A DNA stretch of 64,000 nucleotides from Anaerolineae bacterium (GTDB lineage: Bacteria > Chloroflexota > Anaerolineae > Aggregatilineales > Aggregatilineaceae), in the NCBI GenBank assembly GCA_027494015.1, contig JAOSJP010000034.1:372001-436000 (forward strand), given 5' to 3'. Shown in pieces: positions 7,906 through 16,267 of this stretch. The position numbers were made by a program, and so were the translations under genes. The notes beneath the pieces are model-generated. The model was given only the letters and a program-made list of their open reading frames with translations, did no database searches and was not told where the DNA came from. The stretch's first letter is position 1; the number at the start of each line of letters is the position of its first letter.

Positions 7906-9150
7906 ATGACTCGACCGCCAGGCATCCTTTACATTGACCGCGACGACGCGCGCCGGGGGCGCATCTGGCACGCGCTGTCTCGCGCCGGCTATCAGATTGC
8001 GCTCGCCGTGACCGCGCTCGACGGGTTGGAGCAGGCCCAGCGCGCGCGCCCCGACCTGATCCTGGTCGAAGGCGATCTGCGCGATGCGCGCGCCCACCAT
8101 CTCGCCGCGCGGCTGAGCACGGCCCCTGGCCTGGGCGGCGTGCCCATTGTCGCGCTGACCGCCCCCGGACGCACCCCTCCACGCCAGGCAGCTTCCGCCG
8201 CCGGACTGGACGGCTGGATCGCCGACTCGAACGACGACCGGGCGCTCGTACAGCGCGTCGAGGAATTCCTGGACGACTTCTACGGCAACGCAGTCGCCAT
8301 CACCGCGCCGCACACGCCCCAGGACACGCTGACCCGCCTGGAAACCAGTCTGCGCGAGCTGGAGGCCAGCAATCGCGCGCTGCGCCGCCTGGATCGCATC
8401 AAAGAGGACTTCATCCAACTGACCGCCCACGAGCTGCGCACGCCGCTGACGACTGTTTATGGTTACAGCCGCCTAGTGCAAACTCTGCCCGCCGTCCAGG
8501 AACTCATGGTCCGCGATCCCGAAGTGCACGCCTGCCTGAGCGGGCTGATCGACTCCATTGAGCGTTTCCACCGCGCCATTGACGAGATCATCGTCGTCTC
8601 GCGCATCGCCTCCGATCATCTGGACCTCAAGCGCAGCCCGACCTCCCTGCCGGCGCTCGTGGAGCGCGTCCTGCAGGACTACGCCAGAGTCGCCGAGCAG
8701 CGGCAGCTCACGCTCCGCGCTCGCCTGGATCGCAGCGTCAGGCTCTTTTTCGCCGACACCGACCTGCTGGAGCTGGCTCTCGGCAACGTGCTGGGCAACG
8801 CCATCAAGTACACGCCGGATGGCGGGGCAATCACCATCTACGGCGACGCTCACGACGACACCGTGACCATCAGCGTGCAGGATACCGGTATCGGCATTGA
8901 CCCGGACGAACAGGAGCAGATCTTCGACCGCTTCTACACCGCCGGCGACACGCAGCTTCACACGACCAGCAAGACGGCTTTTCGCGGCGGCGGGCTGGGG
9001 CTGGGGCTGGCCATCTGTCGCGGCATCGTCGAGGCGCACGGGGGGCGCATCTGGGTAGAGAGCGATGGCTGCGACCCGGATCGGCTGCCCGGCAGCACCT
9101 TCGTCATCCAGCTACCTTTGGAGCACGCCCCGCCCGACGCGCGTCGCTGA
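7906..9150 (+). CDS. Histidine kinase with N-terminal degenerate receiver domain
   Basis: The 414-residue cytoplasmic protein has a receiver-like domain (1-125), a short coiled coil (140-163, LETSLRELEASNRALRRLD), HisKA with phospho-accepting His175 in AHELRTPL, and an HATPase_c domain. The latter shows the N-box (LGNVLGNAIKYTP), G1 (DTGIGI), F-box (IFDRFY) and G2 (GGGLGLGLA). The receiver has LILVEGD where LILLD is usual, so Glu55 replaces the phosphoacceptor Asp. The DD acidic pair near 13-14 is kept. A receiver locked in this way may act as a protein-interaction or constitutively active mimic (inference). No transmembrane segment is present. Confidence 0.85.
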   Translation: MTRPPGILYIDRDDARRGRIWHALSRAGYQIALAVTALDGLEQAQRARPDLILVEGDLRDARAHHLAARLSTAPGLGGVPIVALTAPGRTPPRQAASAAGLDGWIADSNDDRALVQRVEEFLDDFYGNAVAITAPHTPQDTLTRLETSLRELEASNRALRRLDRIKEDFIQLTAHELRTPLTTVYGYSRLVQTLPAVQELMVRDPEVHACLSGLIDSIERFHRAIDEIIVVSRIASDHLDLKRSPTSLPALVERVLQDYARVAEQRQLTLRARLDRSVRLFFADTDLLELALGNVLGNAIKYTPDGGAITIYGDAHDDTVTISVQDTGIGIDPDEQEQIFDRFYTAGDTQLHTTSKTAFRGGGLGLGLAICRGIVEAHGGRIWVESDGCDPDRLPGSTFVIQLPLEHAPPDARR

Positions 9151-9156
9151 GCGGCG

Positions 9157-9345
9157 CAAGGTCCGCGAAAGAGTTGTCAGACAGTTGCCGAAGGCCCCCA
9201 TCCCAAAACCTCTCCCCCTGGTAAAGCCAGGGGAAAGGGCGAGCGGCTTGCCAGGCCGCCCCCCTTTAGCTTTGCTGGAGGGGGTGATCTCTCAGGGGAA
9301 GGAGGGGGTGAGGCGTGCGTATCCAGACTCAAGTTGGCACATCGA
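9157..9345. repeat. Degenerate family B repeat remnant
   Basis: Sequence such as GAGTTGTCAGACAGTTGCCGAAGG followed by CCCCCATCCC aligns with the end of the 365-bp element at 14686-15050 (GTTGTCAGGCACTTGTCGAAGGCCCCC in reverse complement); the matching blocks are shown here in pieces. An internal CTCCCCCTGG/CCAGGGGAAAG hairpin is present, with no intact right end. The rest of the gap to 9484 holds nothing recognisable. Confidence 0.5.
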
Positions 9346-9484
9346 GGCTACCGGGAACCGTCCCTCCACGCCGCACGCTTGTTGCACGCACACCGCAAAG
9401 CACTCCCGATCCAGGCCCGGCGACCTCCGGCATGAACGTACCTGAGGGGTAGGGACCGTCAGCCCCATCCAGGCATGGCAGAGG

Positions 9485-10522
9485 TCATAATTTAACCACT
9501 GTACCAGTCACAACGTTGACATTGCGAGCGCCATCTTTGGCGCTGTGGTAGCAAAGAATAAGATGCAACGGCAGGGCCAAACAAGCACCCACCACGGTAG
9601 AGGTGAGAGCGATAGCAATAGCATCCCAAACAAATCCTAACAATAAATAGACAATGCCAGTACCAACCCGGCCGCTGATCATGTGTGCGACCCCAAAGAA
9701 ACCAAAGAACGCCGCAACTGCACCCAGCCAAAACGCCAATGCGTTGCTGTCTGCAACCAGAATATGGGTTGCGGGACGCGGGGTCATCAACTGCTGTTGA
9801 GCAAGTTGTTGTTGATTCAACATTTGCTGTTGGCTCAATTGTTGCTGACTCAACATCTGCTGCTCCATGAGCATGTGATGCTGTACGAGCATCTGTTGCA
9901 GCAAGTTATCGGATGAAGGCGAAGGCAAAGAGGTAGGCGGGAAAGGCAGTCCCGACGGCATCGCATGGGATGCTGGAGATGTTTCAGGGGACGATTCCAG
10001 GCGATCCAACAGAAGGCGCGCCTCAAAGTAATCGGGCTGGAGCTGCAAAGCATTCTTGAGAGCCTGAATCGCAGCGCCTCTATCAGTAGCCAGTTGCGCA
10101 TAGACATACAGCCCTTTGGGGTCACTCGGATTACGCATCAGAATATCGGTAATCAGGCTGAAAGCCTCAGCGCGTTTTCCATCCTGTAGCAACTGCTGTA
10201 CTCGCCCAATCGAGTCGCTCCCGACCCCGGCAGGAGATTCCGCGGCAGACTCCGCGCCTGCAAAGGTTCCCTCTGTATCTGCCGGCGAGGATCCAACACT
10301 GGACGAATCAGATGCCGTCTCCGACTCGGTGAAGGGAGCGGCGTCTGCAGGACCAGTAGGTGAGATCGGTGGATGTAAGTCAACACCCATCCCTGATGGC
10401 ACAGGAATCGGCGATGCATCTTCAGCCTCATGGTCAATAGACGGAACTGGACGCCCCGAATCGGGTTGGACGACTGGCAACCTGGGGTCGGGTGGAGTAT
10501 CTGAGAGAGAATCGTTGGACAT
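9485..10522 (-). CDS. TM2-domain membrane protein with TPR-like segment and Gln-rich linker
   Basis: The 345-residue protein has four parts. First is a disordered acidic, Ser/Pro-rich N-terminus (1-100). Next is a TPR-like helical segment (about 104-178; RVQQLLQDGKRAEAFSLI, GAAIQALKNALQLQPDYFEA). A Gln/Met-rich linker follows (about 205-245, repeated QQQLSQQQM-type units). The C-terminus is hydrophobic with two to three membrane segments resembling the TM2 domain (FWLGAVAAFFGFFGVAHMISG, then GIVYLLLGFVWDAIAIAL). Its base composition is clearly less GC-rich than its neighbours (about half in places), which suggests recent acquisition. The function is unknown; TM2 proteins are often small membrane scaffolds or stress-related. 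A low-GC region with an 82-bp mini-element lies upstream. Confidence 0.7.
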   Translation of the reverse strand: MSNDSLSDTPPDPRLPVVQPDSGRPVPSIDHEAEDASPIPVPSGMGVDLHPPISPTGPADAAPFTESETASDSSSVGSSPADTEGTFAGAESAAESPAGVGSDSIGRVQQLLQDGKRAEAFSLITDILMRNPSDPKGLYVYAQLATDRGAAIQALKNALQLQPDYFEARLLLDRLESSPETSPASHAMPSGLPFPPTSLPSPSSDNLLQQMLVQHHMLMEQQMLSQQQLSQQQMLNQQQLAQQQLMTPRPATHILVADSNALAFWLGAVAAFFGFFGVAHMISGRVGTGIVYLLLGFVWDAIAIALTSTVVGACLALPLHLILCYHSAKDGARNVNVVTGTVVKL

Positions 10523-10569
10523 AGTTGGTCTCCTATACTCATGGTTACTATAGAATTCAGTTATTTAAC

Positions 10570-10651
10570 TGATGTTACGCACCTGAAGGAAAATCTTGCT
10601 TGGGCAGACGATCATTTTTCCCTCACAAGGATAAACTACTGCGTAACGTCA
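10570..10651. mobile_element. 82-bp mini inverted-repeat element
   Basis: The ends TGATGTTACGCA (10570-10581) and TGCGTAACGTCA (10640-10651) are inverted matches at 11 of 12 positions. They are flanked by perfect 10-bp direct repeats GTTATTTAAC (10560-10569 and 10652-10661). The shape is that of a very small non-autonomous element with a 10-bp target duplication. It sits in the AT-rich region upstream of the TM2-protein gene and could also act as an RNA hairpin. Confidence 0.6.
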
Positions 10652-10785
10652 GTTATTTAACACATCATATAGTTTTTCAGCAACAAGATCAACATTCTAT
10701 TCATTTGTGCACAAAGTAGGGTAATCGCACCAAAATCCACTACGCGTAAGCCTGCTCGCAGGGGCGGGGCGCCATTCGCTCATGG

Positions 10786-10924
10786 ACCTCCCCCCCGCTC
10801 GGCGCTGACGCGCCTCGCCGCCCCCTCTCCGTCAACGGAGAGGGGGCAAGCCGAGCGCAGCGAGGCTGGGGGTGAGGTCAATACTTCCGCGTCAAGCAAG
10901 TCGCTGACAACCTTTGCATGCACC
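10786..10924. repeat. Truncated family A repeat copy
   Basis: The central palindrome and the right end (CTTTGCATGCACCC) of family A are present. The left end is missing, the sequence before CCTCCCCCCCGCTCGG being unrelated. It lies between the low-GC region and the DUF2207 gene. Together with the 82-bp element it accounts for most of the 10523-11015 gap. Confidence 0.8.
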
Positions 10925-11015
10925 CAACGAAGCCACGGCGTGCGCGGCTGGCAGCACTGCGCTAAAATAGAGCACCCATCGCCCGGCAAGACGCAGCCCC
11001 AACGGTAGACATGCC

Positions 11016-12935
11016 ATGAGTCGTTCTGCCATCCAGGTCCTCTTCATCGCCGGCTTCATCCTCTTTGGCAATGTGATCGCCGCCGTCGCTCAGTTCTTTG
11101 AGGAGCCGGTCAGCGACGGGCGCAGCCTGCGCTGGGACCGCTACGATGTCGCCATCGAGAACATAGATACGGCGGCCAACCGCTTCCAGGTCACCGAGTT
11201 CTACACGATCACCGTCGAAGTCGGCCCGTTTCGTTATGGCTTCGCCGAGATTCCCCAGGATCGCCTGGAGAGCATCTCTGATGCGCTTGTCTATGAGAAC
11301 CGGTCGCTGCTCGCGTCCTCGTGCAGCGGTTCTGCGGGCACCTATTGCGCCCGCGACGAAGGGGACACCTACAGCATCGAGTACAACTTCACCCGCCCGA
11401 TGCAGAGCGGGGAGAGCCGCGAAATCGCCATTCGCTACACCGTGCACGGGGCGCTGCGCTCCTACAGCGGCGGCGACCAGCTCTACTGGGTGGCTGTGCC
11501 CGGCGACCGCGCCTTTCCTGTACTATCTTCTAAGGTGACGGTGACCCTGCCCGAAGACCGCCCGCCCCAGGTGACGGCGAGCTACCCCGACACGTGGCGG
11601 GAGACCATCCAGGGCAGCGTCATCACCTGGCAGTCTCCCGGCAGGATGGGCAGCGGCGATGCGGTCGAGGTGCGCGTGCAATACCCGCACGACGCGCGCA
11701 TGAAGAAACCAGCGTGGCAGGCCGCCTTTGACCGCGAGCGAGCGTACCTGGAGGACTGGCAGCCGATCGTGTCGCTCTTGTTGGTGGCGATCACGGTACT
11801 GCTCACGGTGAGCGGCGTGCTCTTCGTGCTCACGCGCTACCTAAAACACGGGCGCGATCCGCAGGCGCTGGTGGTGCCCGAATATCTCAGCGAGCCACCC
11901 TCGGACGAGCGACCCGGCGTGGTGGGCCTGTTGCTCGACGAGAAGGCGAACATGCAGGATGTCATGGCCACGCTGCTGGACCTGGCGCGTCGCGGTCTGC
12001 TGGTTATCGAGCAGGAGGAGAAGAGCGGCATCGCTGGCCTGTTCAGCAGCGCGGAGTTCACCTTCCACCGCACCGATGCCGCCGCCGATGATCTCCGCCC
12101 CTACGAGCACACGTTGCTCAAGGGCCTCTTCCCCAAGGGGCGCGACACAACGACGCTCTCCCAACTGCGCACCAAGTTCTACACGCACATTCCGGTCATC
12201 AAGCGCGAGCTTTACGATGATCTGGTCAAGCAGGGCTATTTCACACGGTCGCCGGAGACGACGCGCCAGTGGTGGACATGGGGCGGCGTGATCGTGATGT
12301 TGCTGGCATCGGGGGCGTTCTGGCTGCTGCGGCAGGCGACAGTGATCTCGCCGCTGATCATCGTCCCGCCGATTGGCCTGGGCATTGTCGGACTGGCCTC
12401 AGCCCTGGCCGGGGAGTTTATGCCGGCCAAGACCGCGAAGGGCGCGCAGGAAGCCGCCCGCTGGCGCGCCTTCAGGCGCTACCTGGCCAACATCGAGCAC
12501 TACGGGGACGTTGCCGAAGCAGCGGCGAAGTTCGAGAAGGCCCTGCCCTTCGCCATCGCCTTCGGCCTGGAGAAAGACCTGGTGCGCCAGGTGACGCCCG
12601 CCATGACCGCTATGCCGGGCTGGTATTTCCCGACTTACCTGGGCGGCCCCTGGCACGGCGGCTACCGGCGCGGGCAACCGCTGCGGCCCGTGTCCATGAG
12701 CGGGCCAGGAGGGATGGGCGATTTCTCGCTCGGCGGGCCGGGCGGCCTCAATGACATGAGCCGCTCGCTGACCGAAGGGCTGAACGCCATGAACAGCGGC
12801 CTGACGCGGATGCTCAACGATGCGTCGAAAGCGATGACCAGCCGCCCGCAGAGTTCGGGTCGCGGCGGAGGGTTCAGCGGCGGCGGCGGCGGTGGGGGCG
12901 GAGGCTCTGGCGGCGGAAGTCGTGGGTTTGGCTAA
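11016..12935 (+). CDS. DUF2207-family membrane protein
   Basis: The 639-residue protein has an N-terminal signal or anchor (about 8-26) and an extracellular beta-rich region (30-235; typical DUF2207 motifs such as LRWDRYDVAIENID and YNFTRPMQSGESREIAIRYTVHG). A membrane segment follows (about 250-272), then a cytoplasmic stretch containing VVPEYLSEPP and winged-helix-like sequence (MQDVMATLLDLARRGLLVI). A second hydrophobic pair lies around 425-470, and the C-terminus is Gly/Ser-rich, ending SGGGSRGFG, as is usual in the family. The function is unknown; the family is linked to envelope homeostasis by context only. A small zinc-ribbon membrane protein lies 24 bases downstream, probably in the same operon. 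Confidence 0.85.
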   Translation: MSRSAIQVLFIAGFILFGNVIAAVAQFFEEPVSDGRSLRWDRYDVAIENIDTAANRFQVTEFYTITVEVGPFRYGFAEIPQDRLESISDALVYENRSLLASSCSGSAGTYCARDEGDTYSIEYNFTRPMQSGESREIAIRYTVHGALRSYSGGDQLYWVAVPGDRAFPVLSSKVTVTLPEDRPPQVTASYPDTWRETIQGSVITWQSPGRMGSGDAVEVRVQYPHDARMKKPAWQAAFDRERAYLEDWQPIVSLLLVAITVLLTVSGVLFVLTRYLKHGRDPQALVVPEYLSEPPSDERPGVVGLLLDEKANMQDVMATLLDLARRGLLVIEQEEKSGIAGLFSSAEFTFHRTDAAADDLRPYEHTLLKGLFPKGRDTTTLSQLRTKFYTHIPVIKRELYDDLVKQGYFTRSPETTRQWWTWGGVIVMLLASGAFWLLRQATVISPLIIVPPIGLGIVGLASALAGEFMPAKTAKGAQEAARWRAFRRYLANIEHYGDVAEAAAKFEKALPFAIAFGLEKDLVRQVTPAMTAMPGWYFPTYLGGPWHGGYRRGQPLRPVSMSGPGGMGDFSLGGPGGLNDMSRSLTEGLNAMNSGLTRMLNDASKAMTSRPQSSGRGGGFSGGGGGGGGGSGGGSRGFG

Positions 12936-12959
12936 TCTCGACGGGCGAAAGGGCAGGCT

Positions 12960-13472
12960 ATGAATCTCAACCGCTTGGCGGGTGCGATGTTGGTCGTGGT
13001 GGGGCTGGTCATTGGCGCGCTGGCTGCCGCCTGGCTGTTCAGCAACGAAGACCTGGAAGGGCCGGCGCGCATCCTGGGGCTGGCCATTGTCCTGCTGGTG
13101 CTGGTGGCCCCGCTGGTCGGCGGCGGCCTGTACCTGCTGGCTTTCGGCGGTCAGCAGGCGCGCCAGGAAGCTGAGGCGACGCGGCAGCGCAAGCTGTTGA
13201 ACGTGGTGCAGACGCGCGGCCAGGTGCGGCTGGACGAGCTGGCCGTTGAGCTTCAGCTTCCGCGCGACCGCATCAAGGACATGGTACACGATCTGGTGGG
13301 GCTGGGCGTCTTCAGCGGCTATGTGAAATGGGACGAAGGGGTGCTCTACTCGAGCGACGCGCAGCAGCTTCGCAACCTGCAGCAGTGCCCCAACTGCGGC
13401 GGGGCGATCACGCTCAGCGGCAAGGGCATCGCCACCTGTAAGTTCTGCGGCACGGAGTTCTTCCTGTCGTGA
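12960..13472 (+). CDS. Membrane protein with winged-helix segment and C-terminal zinc ribbon
   Basis: The 170-residue protein has two transmembrane helices (about 5-27 and 37-62) and a cytoplasmic winged-helix-like segment (about 75-125; RKLLNVVQTRGQVRLDELA, then KDMVHDLVGLGVFSGYV). A C-terminal CPNCGG...CKFCGTEFF zinc ribbon ends the chain. The layout recalls PCI/winged-helix regulators tethered to the membrane. It starts 24 bases after the DUF2207 gene, which supports a joint role, but no function is assigned. Confidence 0.7.
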   Translation: MNLNRLAGAMLVVVGLVIGALAAAWLFSNEDLEGPARILGLAIVLLVLVAPLVGGGLYLLAFGGQQARQEAEATRQRKLLNVVQTRGQVRLDELAVELQLPRDRIKDMVHDLVGLGVFSGYVKWDEGVLYSSDAQQLRNLQQCPNCGGAITLSGKGIATCKFCGTEFFLS

Positions 13473-13479
13473 GCGTGCC

Positions 13480-14607
13480 TCACGCGCCCGGCTCGATCTC
13501 GTCGGCGCGCTGCATGGCGACAGCCACCACGCTGATGTTGTCTTCGCCGCCGCGCTCGTTGGCCAGGGTCACCAGGCGGCGCGTCACCTCGTCGGGATCG
13601 GCGCTGGCCTGCACGGTGCCCACGATCTCCGCGCCCGTGACGTGACGAGTCAGGCCGTCGGAGCAGAGCATCAGCCAGTCACCCGCGCTGAGCGGGCGCA
13701 CGTAGAGATCGGCCTCAGTGTCGTCCACCTGGCCGAGCGCGCGGTAGAGCACGTTGCGCATCGGGTGAACAGCGGCCTGCTCCGGCGTGATGTGCCCGGC
13801 GGCCATGAGCGCCTCAACGAAGCTGTGATCATCGGTGATCTGGTTGATCCACCCCCCGCTGCTGCTGATCACGTAGGCGCGGCTGTCGCCAATATGGGCG
13901 ACGATCACCTGCGCGCCGCGCACGAAAGCCAGCGTCACCGTCGTGCCCATGCCCTGGAATTCCCGGTTTCCCGCCGCGCGGCGCATGACGGCGCGGTTAG
14001 CGCGGCGAATGGCCCGGCGCAGCTTGCCGGCCACTTCGGTGTCGGGCAGTGTATGCAAGCCCTCGCTGCCGTGCGCTTCCCCCACAAAGTCCGCCTGGAT
14101 GGTTTCCAGCGTCAGGCGGCTGGCTTCTTCTCCGGCGAGCGCGCCGCCCATGCCGTCGGCGACGAGCGCCAGGACGACGCCCTGCCGCGCCCACAACCCG
14201 ATGCGATCCTCGTTGTTGCTGCGCACCCTGCCAACGCTGCTCAGGGCCGCAGCGCGCGGGATCAGGTCGCTGGGGGCGGCGTCGTGCGGCATGGTGAGCG
14301 CCGCGCCGCAGCCCGCGCAAGTATCAGCCGGGGGCAAGTTGCGCGCCCCGCAGCGCAGACAGATGATCGGGACGCTCTCAAGAGTTGGGGCGGGACCAGA
14401 TTGGGCATCGCGCAGGCGTTGACTCAGCGCTGAGTCCGGCGTGTCTTCGGGATGGTTCAGCGACTGCACGGCCTCTTCGACCGGGCGGTGACGGCGGTGA
14501 ATGCCGCGCTGAGCCGGCGAGCTGTCCAGGCTGGCACCGCATTGGAAGCAGAACACAGCCCGCCTGACGTTCTCGTACCCGCAGTGCGGGCACGTGCGCT
14601 TGTTCAT
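13480..14607 (-). CDS. PP2C-type Ser/Thr protein phosphatase with two zinc ribbons
   Basis: The 375-residue cytoplasmic protein has an N-terminal zinc ribbon (CPHCGYEN...CFQCGASL, 6-26), a second ribbon (CLRCGARN...CAGCGAAL, about 84-104) and a PPM/PP2C domain (about 118-368). The metal-binding motifs are DGMGGALAGE, then GDSRAYV, CSDGLT and GGEDNISVV. It should dephosphorylate Ser/Thr-phosphoproteins and is a plausible counterpart of the Hanks-type kinase at 2013-2765, although that pairing is only inferred. Zinc ribbons fused to PP2C are less usual than the bare ~250-residue domain and may direct it to a partner. GAGGCGAG provides the ribosome site. Confidence 0.88.
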   Translation of the reverse strand: MNKRTCPHCGYENVRRAVFCFQCGASLDSSPAQRGIHRRHRPVEEAVQSLNHPEDTPDSALSQRLRDAQSGPAPTLESVPIICLRCGARNLPPADTCAGCGAALTMPHDAAPSDLIPRAAALSSVGRVRSNNEDRIGLWARQGVVLALVADGMGGALAGEEASRLTLETIQADFVGEAHGSEGLHTLPDTEVAGKLRRAIRRANRAVMRRAAGNREFQGMGTTVTLAFVRGAQVIVAHIGDSRAYVISSSGGWINQITDDHSFVEALMAAGHITPEQAAVHPMRNVLYRALGQVDDTEADLYVRPLSAGDWLMLCSDGLTRHVTGAEIVGTVQASADPDEVTRRLVTLANERGGEDNISVVAVAMQRADEIEPGA

Positions 14608-14685
14608 GATCTCGCCTCTTGTCGCTCACAAGTCTGTCCAGATTGTACTGCTCCGAGGCGGAGGCGCAAACTGGTGGGTGGGAGG

Positions 14686-15050
14686 GGGTCCACGAACAAC
14701 CTGTCGCCAGGGGAAGTTCGGCAATGCTCGCTGAACGCCTCTCCCCCTCAATCCCCCTCTCCAGCCGAGCTAGAGCGGCTAGAAGGCCCTTGACAGGGAG
14801 AGGGCGTTGTTATGACCACCCCTGGCCTCTACCCCCTCTCGATGCATGGAGGGAGAGGGGCGCGCCAGCGGAGACGGGGTGAGGTCAACCAGGAGCTACA
14901 AAACCGCTGGGGAAAGACAGGGGTCAGTGCATAACAGCCTCTAGAGAGGGGGACAATCTGGCAAGCCGCTCGCTCCTTCCTCTAGCTTTGCTGGGGAAGG
15001 GGCCGGGGATGGGGGCCTTCGACAAGTGCCTGACAACTGTTCGTGGACCC
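14686..15050. mobile_element. 365-bp family B MITE-like element
   Basis: The ends are GGGTCCACGAACAACCTGTC and the inverted match ending GACAACTGTTCGTGGACCC. Flanks GGTGGGAGG (14677-14685) and GGTCGGAGG (15051-15059) agree at 8 of 9 positions, consistent with a 9-bp target duplication. The termini resemble those of family A (GGGT..., TTGTCAG-type inner part), so the two families are probably mobilised by related enzymes. The interior carries hairpin blocks including CTCGATGCATGGAGGGAGAGG. No coding capacity. Confidence 0.65.
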
Positions 15051-15063
15051 GGTCGGAGGGCGG

Positions 15064-15142
15064 AGGTGCGTGCAAAATGTGTCAGGTAGGAGCGCTGCTC
15101 TCCATGCATGGAGAGGGGGAGGCGAGGCTGGAGGTGAGGTCA
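15064..15142. repeat. Partial family A repeat (one end only)
   Basis: GGTGCGTGCAAAATGTGTCAGG is followed by a shortened CTCTCCATGCATGGAGAG hairpin and GGTGAGGTCAGACAG, and the copy then stops; the blocks are given separately. It abuts the element at 14686-15050 and the 3' end of the methyltransferase gene. The far terminal repeat is absent. Confidence 0.65.
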
Positions 15143-15158
15143 GACAGTCGCCGCCCGC

Positions 15159-15794
15159 TCACACCCGCGCGACGCCGCTGACGTGTGGCCGGACGATGGC
15201 CGGATATGGGGCGTCGAACTCGCGCAGCTCCACCAGCCGGAAGCCAGCAGCGCGGATGGCCGCGCCCGTCTGACGGGTAAGCTGGCAGCCATCGCCGACC
15301 ACGCTCCACACGGGGTTGACCGCCTGTTGCGCGAGCAGCGTCGCCGAGCGCGGCGGCGCGGCCACGTGCTCCAGGAACAGGAACTGCCCGCCAGGGCGCA
15401 GCACGCGCCGAATCTCAGCCAGCACCGCCCCCTGGTCGTGCACCGAGCACAGCACGTGCGTGGACACTACCGTGTCGAAGCTGCCCGCCCCGAAAGGCAG
15501 GCGCTCACCCCGCCCGCGCACAGCCCCTATCACCGCGCAGCCGGCGCCCACCGCGTTGCCAGCCATATAGCCGAGCAGGTAGCGATTCGGCTCCAGCAGC
15601 GTCACGCGCACACCAGCCGGGTACAACGCCAGGTACACCCCATCGCCCGCCCCGATCTCCAGCACATCGCCCTGGGCGCGGCGGAACAGCGGCGCGCGCA
15701 CATCGCGCGTGAGCGCGTCGGAGAAATCAGGCGTGCCCTGCTTGCTGATAAGCGTGTGGTAGGCCCAGGCAAAGAAGCGTTTGCGCAGAGTCAT
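15159..15794 (-). CDS. Class I SAM-dependent methyltransferase
   Basis: The 211-residue protein is a methyltransferase fold of the UbiE/METTL7-like group. SAM-binding motif I is VLEIGAGDGVYL (about 43-54), the acidic motif II sits near LLEPN (73-77), RGERLPFGAGSFDTVVS follows, and the post-motif LRPGGQFLFLEHV precedes the C-terminal strands. The N-terminal helix (FFAWAYHTLISK) resembles phospholipid or small-molecule methyltransferases. The substrate cannot be read from sequence. It stands alone between repeat-filled intergenic regions. No good ribosome site is seen before the ATG at 15794. Confidence 0.8.
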   Translation of the reverse strand: MTLRKRFFAWAYHTLISKQGTPDFSDALTRDVRAPLFRRAQGDVLEIGAGDGVYLALYPAGVRVTLLEPNRYLLGYMAGNAVGAGCAVIGAVRGRGERLPFGAGSFDTVVSTHVLCSVHDQGAVLAEIRRVLRPGGQFLFLEHVAAPPRSATLLAQQAVNPVWSVVGDGCQLTRQTGAAIRAAGFRLVELREFDAPYPAIVRPHVSGVARV

Positions 15795-15929
15795 GGTTTT
15801 GTCCCGTTATGAGTTGCAGGTCATGAGCCGTGAGTCACGAGCACGCCTTCTGCGCGCCTCAGAGACGGGTGTCTGCGCCTCAACAATCTGGCGCAGCCAC
15901 TAATTCACATAAGAACAGGCTTAGAAAAC

Positions 15930-15959
15930 TTGACATGTCTGGACTAAACATCCTACAAT
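15930..15959 (+). promoter_or_regulatory. Strong sigma70-type promoter, probably for the dnaJ cluster
   Basis: TTGACA (15930-15935) and TACAAT (15954-15959) are separated by 18 bases. The only downstream gene on this strand is dnaJ at 16268. The family A element at 16001-16195 lies between, so transcripts would carry it in their leader. Confidence 0.6.
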
Positions 15960-16000
15960 GCCAGCGAATCAAGAACAGGGCACCGGGCGCGACTCAGGCC

Positions 16001-16195
16001 GGGTGTGAGCAAAACCTGTCAGGTAGGGGTGCTGCTCTGCTGCGCTCTGGTTGACCTCACCCCCGCTCGGCGCTCACGCGGGCCTCGCCGTCCCCTCTCC
16101 ATGCATGGAGAGGGGGCAAGCCGAGCGCCGCGAGGCGGGGGGTGAGGCTCATGCCCTGCGTCCAGCGAGTCGCTGACAACCTTTGCGCGCACCCA
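16001..16195. mobile_element. Family A MITE-like element with 9-bp target duplication
   Basis: A complete copy runs from GGGTGTGAGCAAAACCTGTCAGG (shown as GGGTGTGAGCAAAA plus CCTGTCAGG) to CTTTGCGCGCACCCA. It is flanked by perfect direct repeats ACTCAGGCC (15992-16000 and 16196-16204). The interior has the CTCTCCATGCATGGAGAG hairpin. It is inserted between a strong promoter and dnaJ. Confidence 0.85.
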
Positions 16196-16267
16196 ACTCA
16201 GGCCGCGTCAATGGTGTTAACCGGGTCAGTAGTGTACATTCTACAGTAACGAGGCTCCTGATGGCAC

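Noticed and set aside
16195..16267. HAIR-type HspR operator upstream of dnaJ
   Set aside because: No CTTGAGT-N7-ACTCAAG-like inverted repeat could be found; only the ACTCAGG target duplication resembles a half-site.
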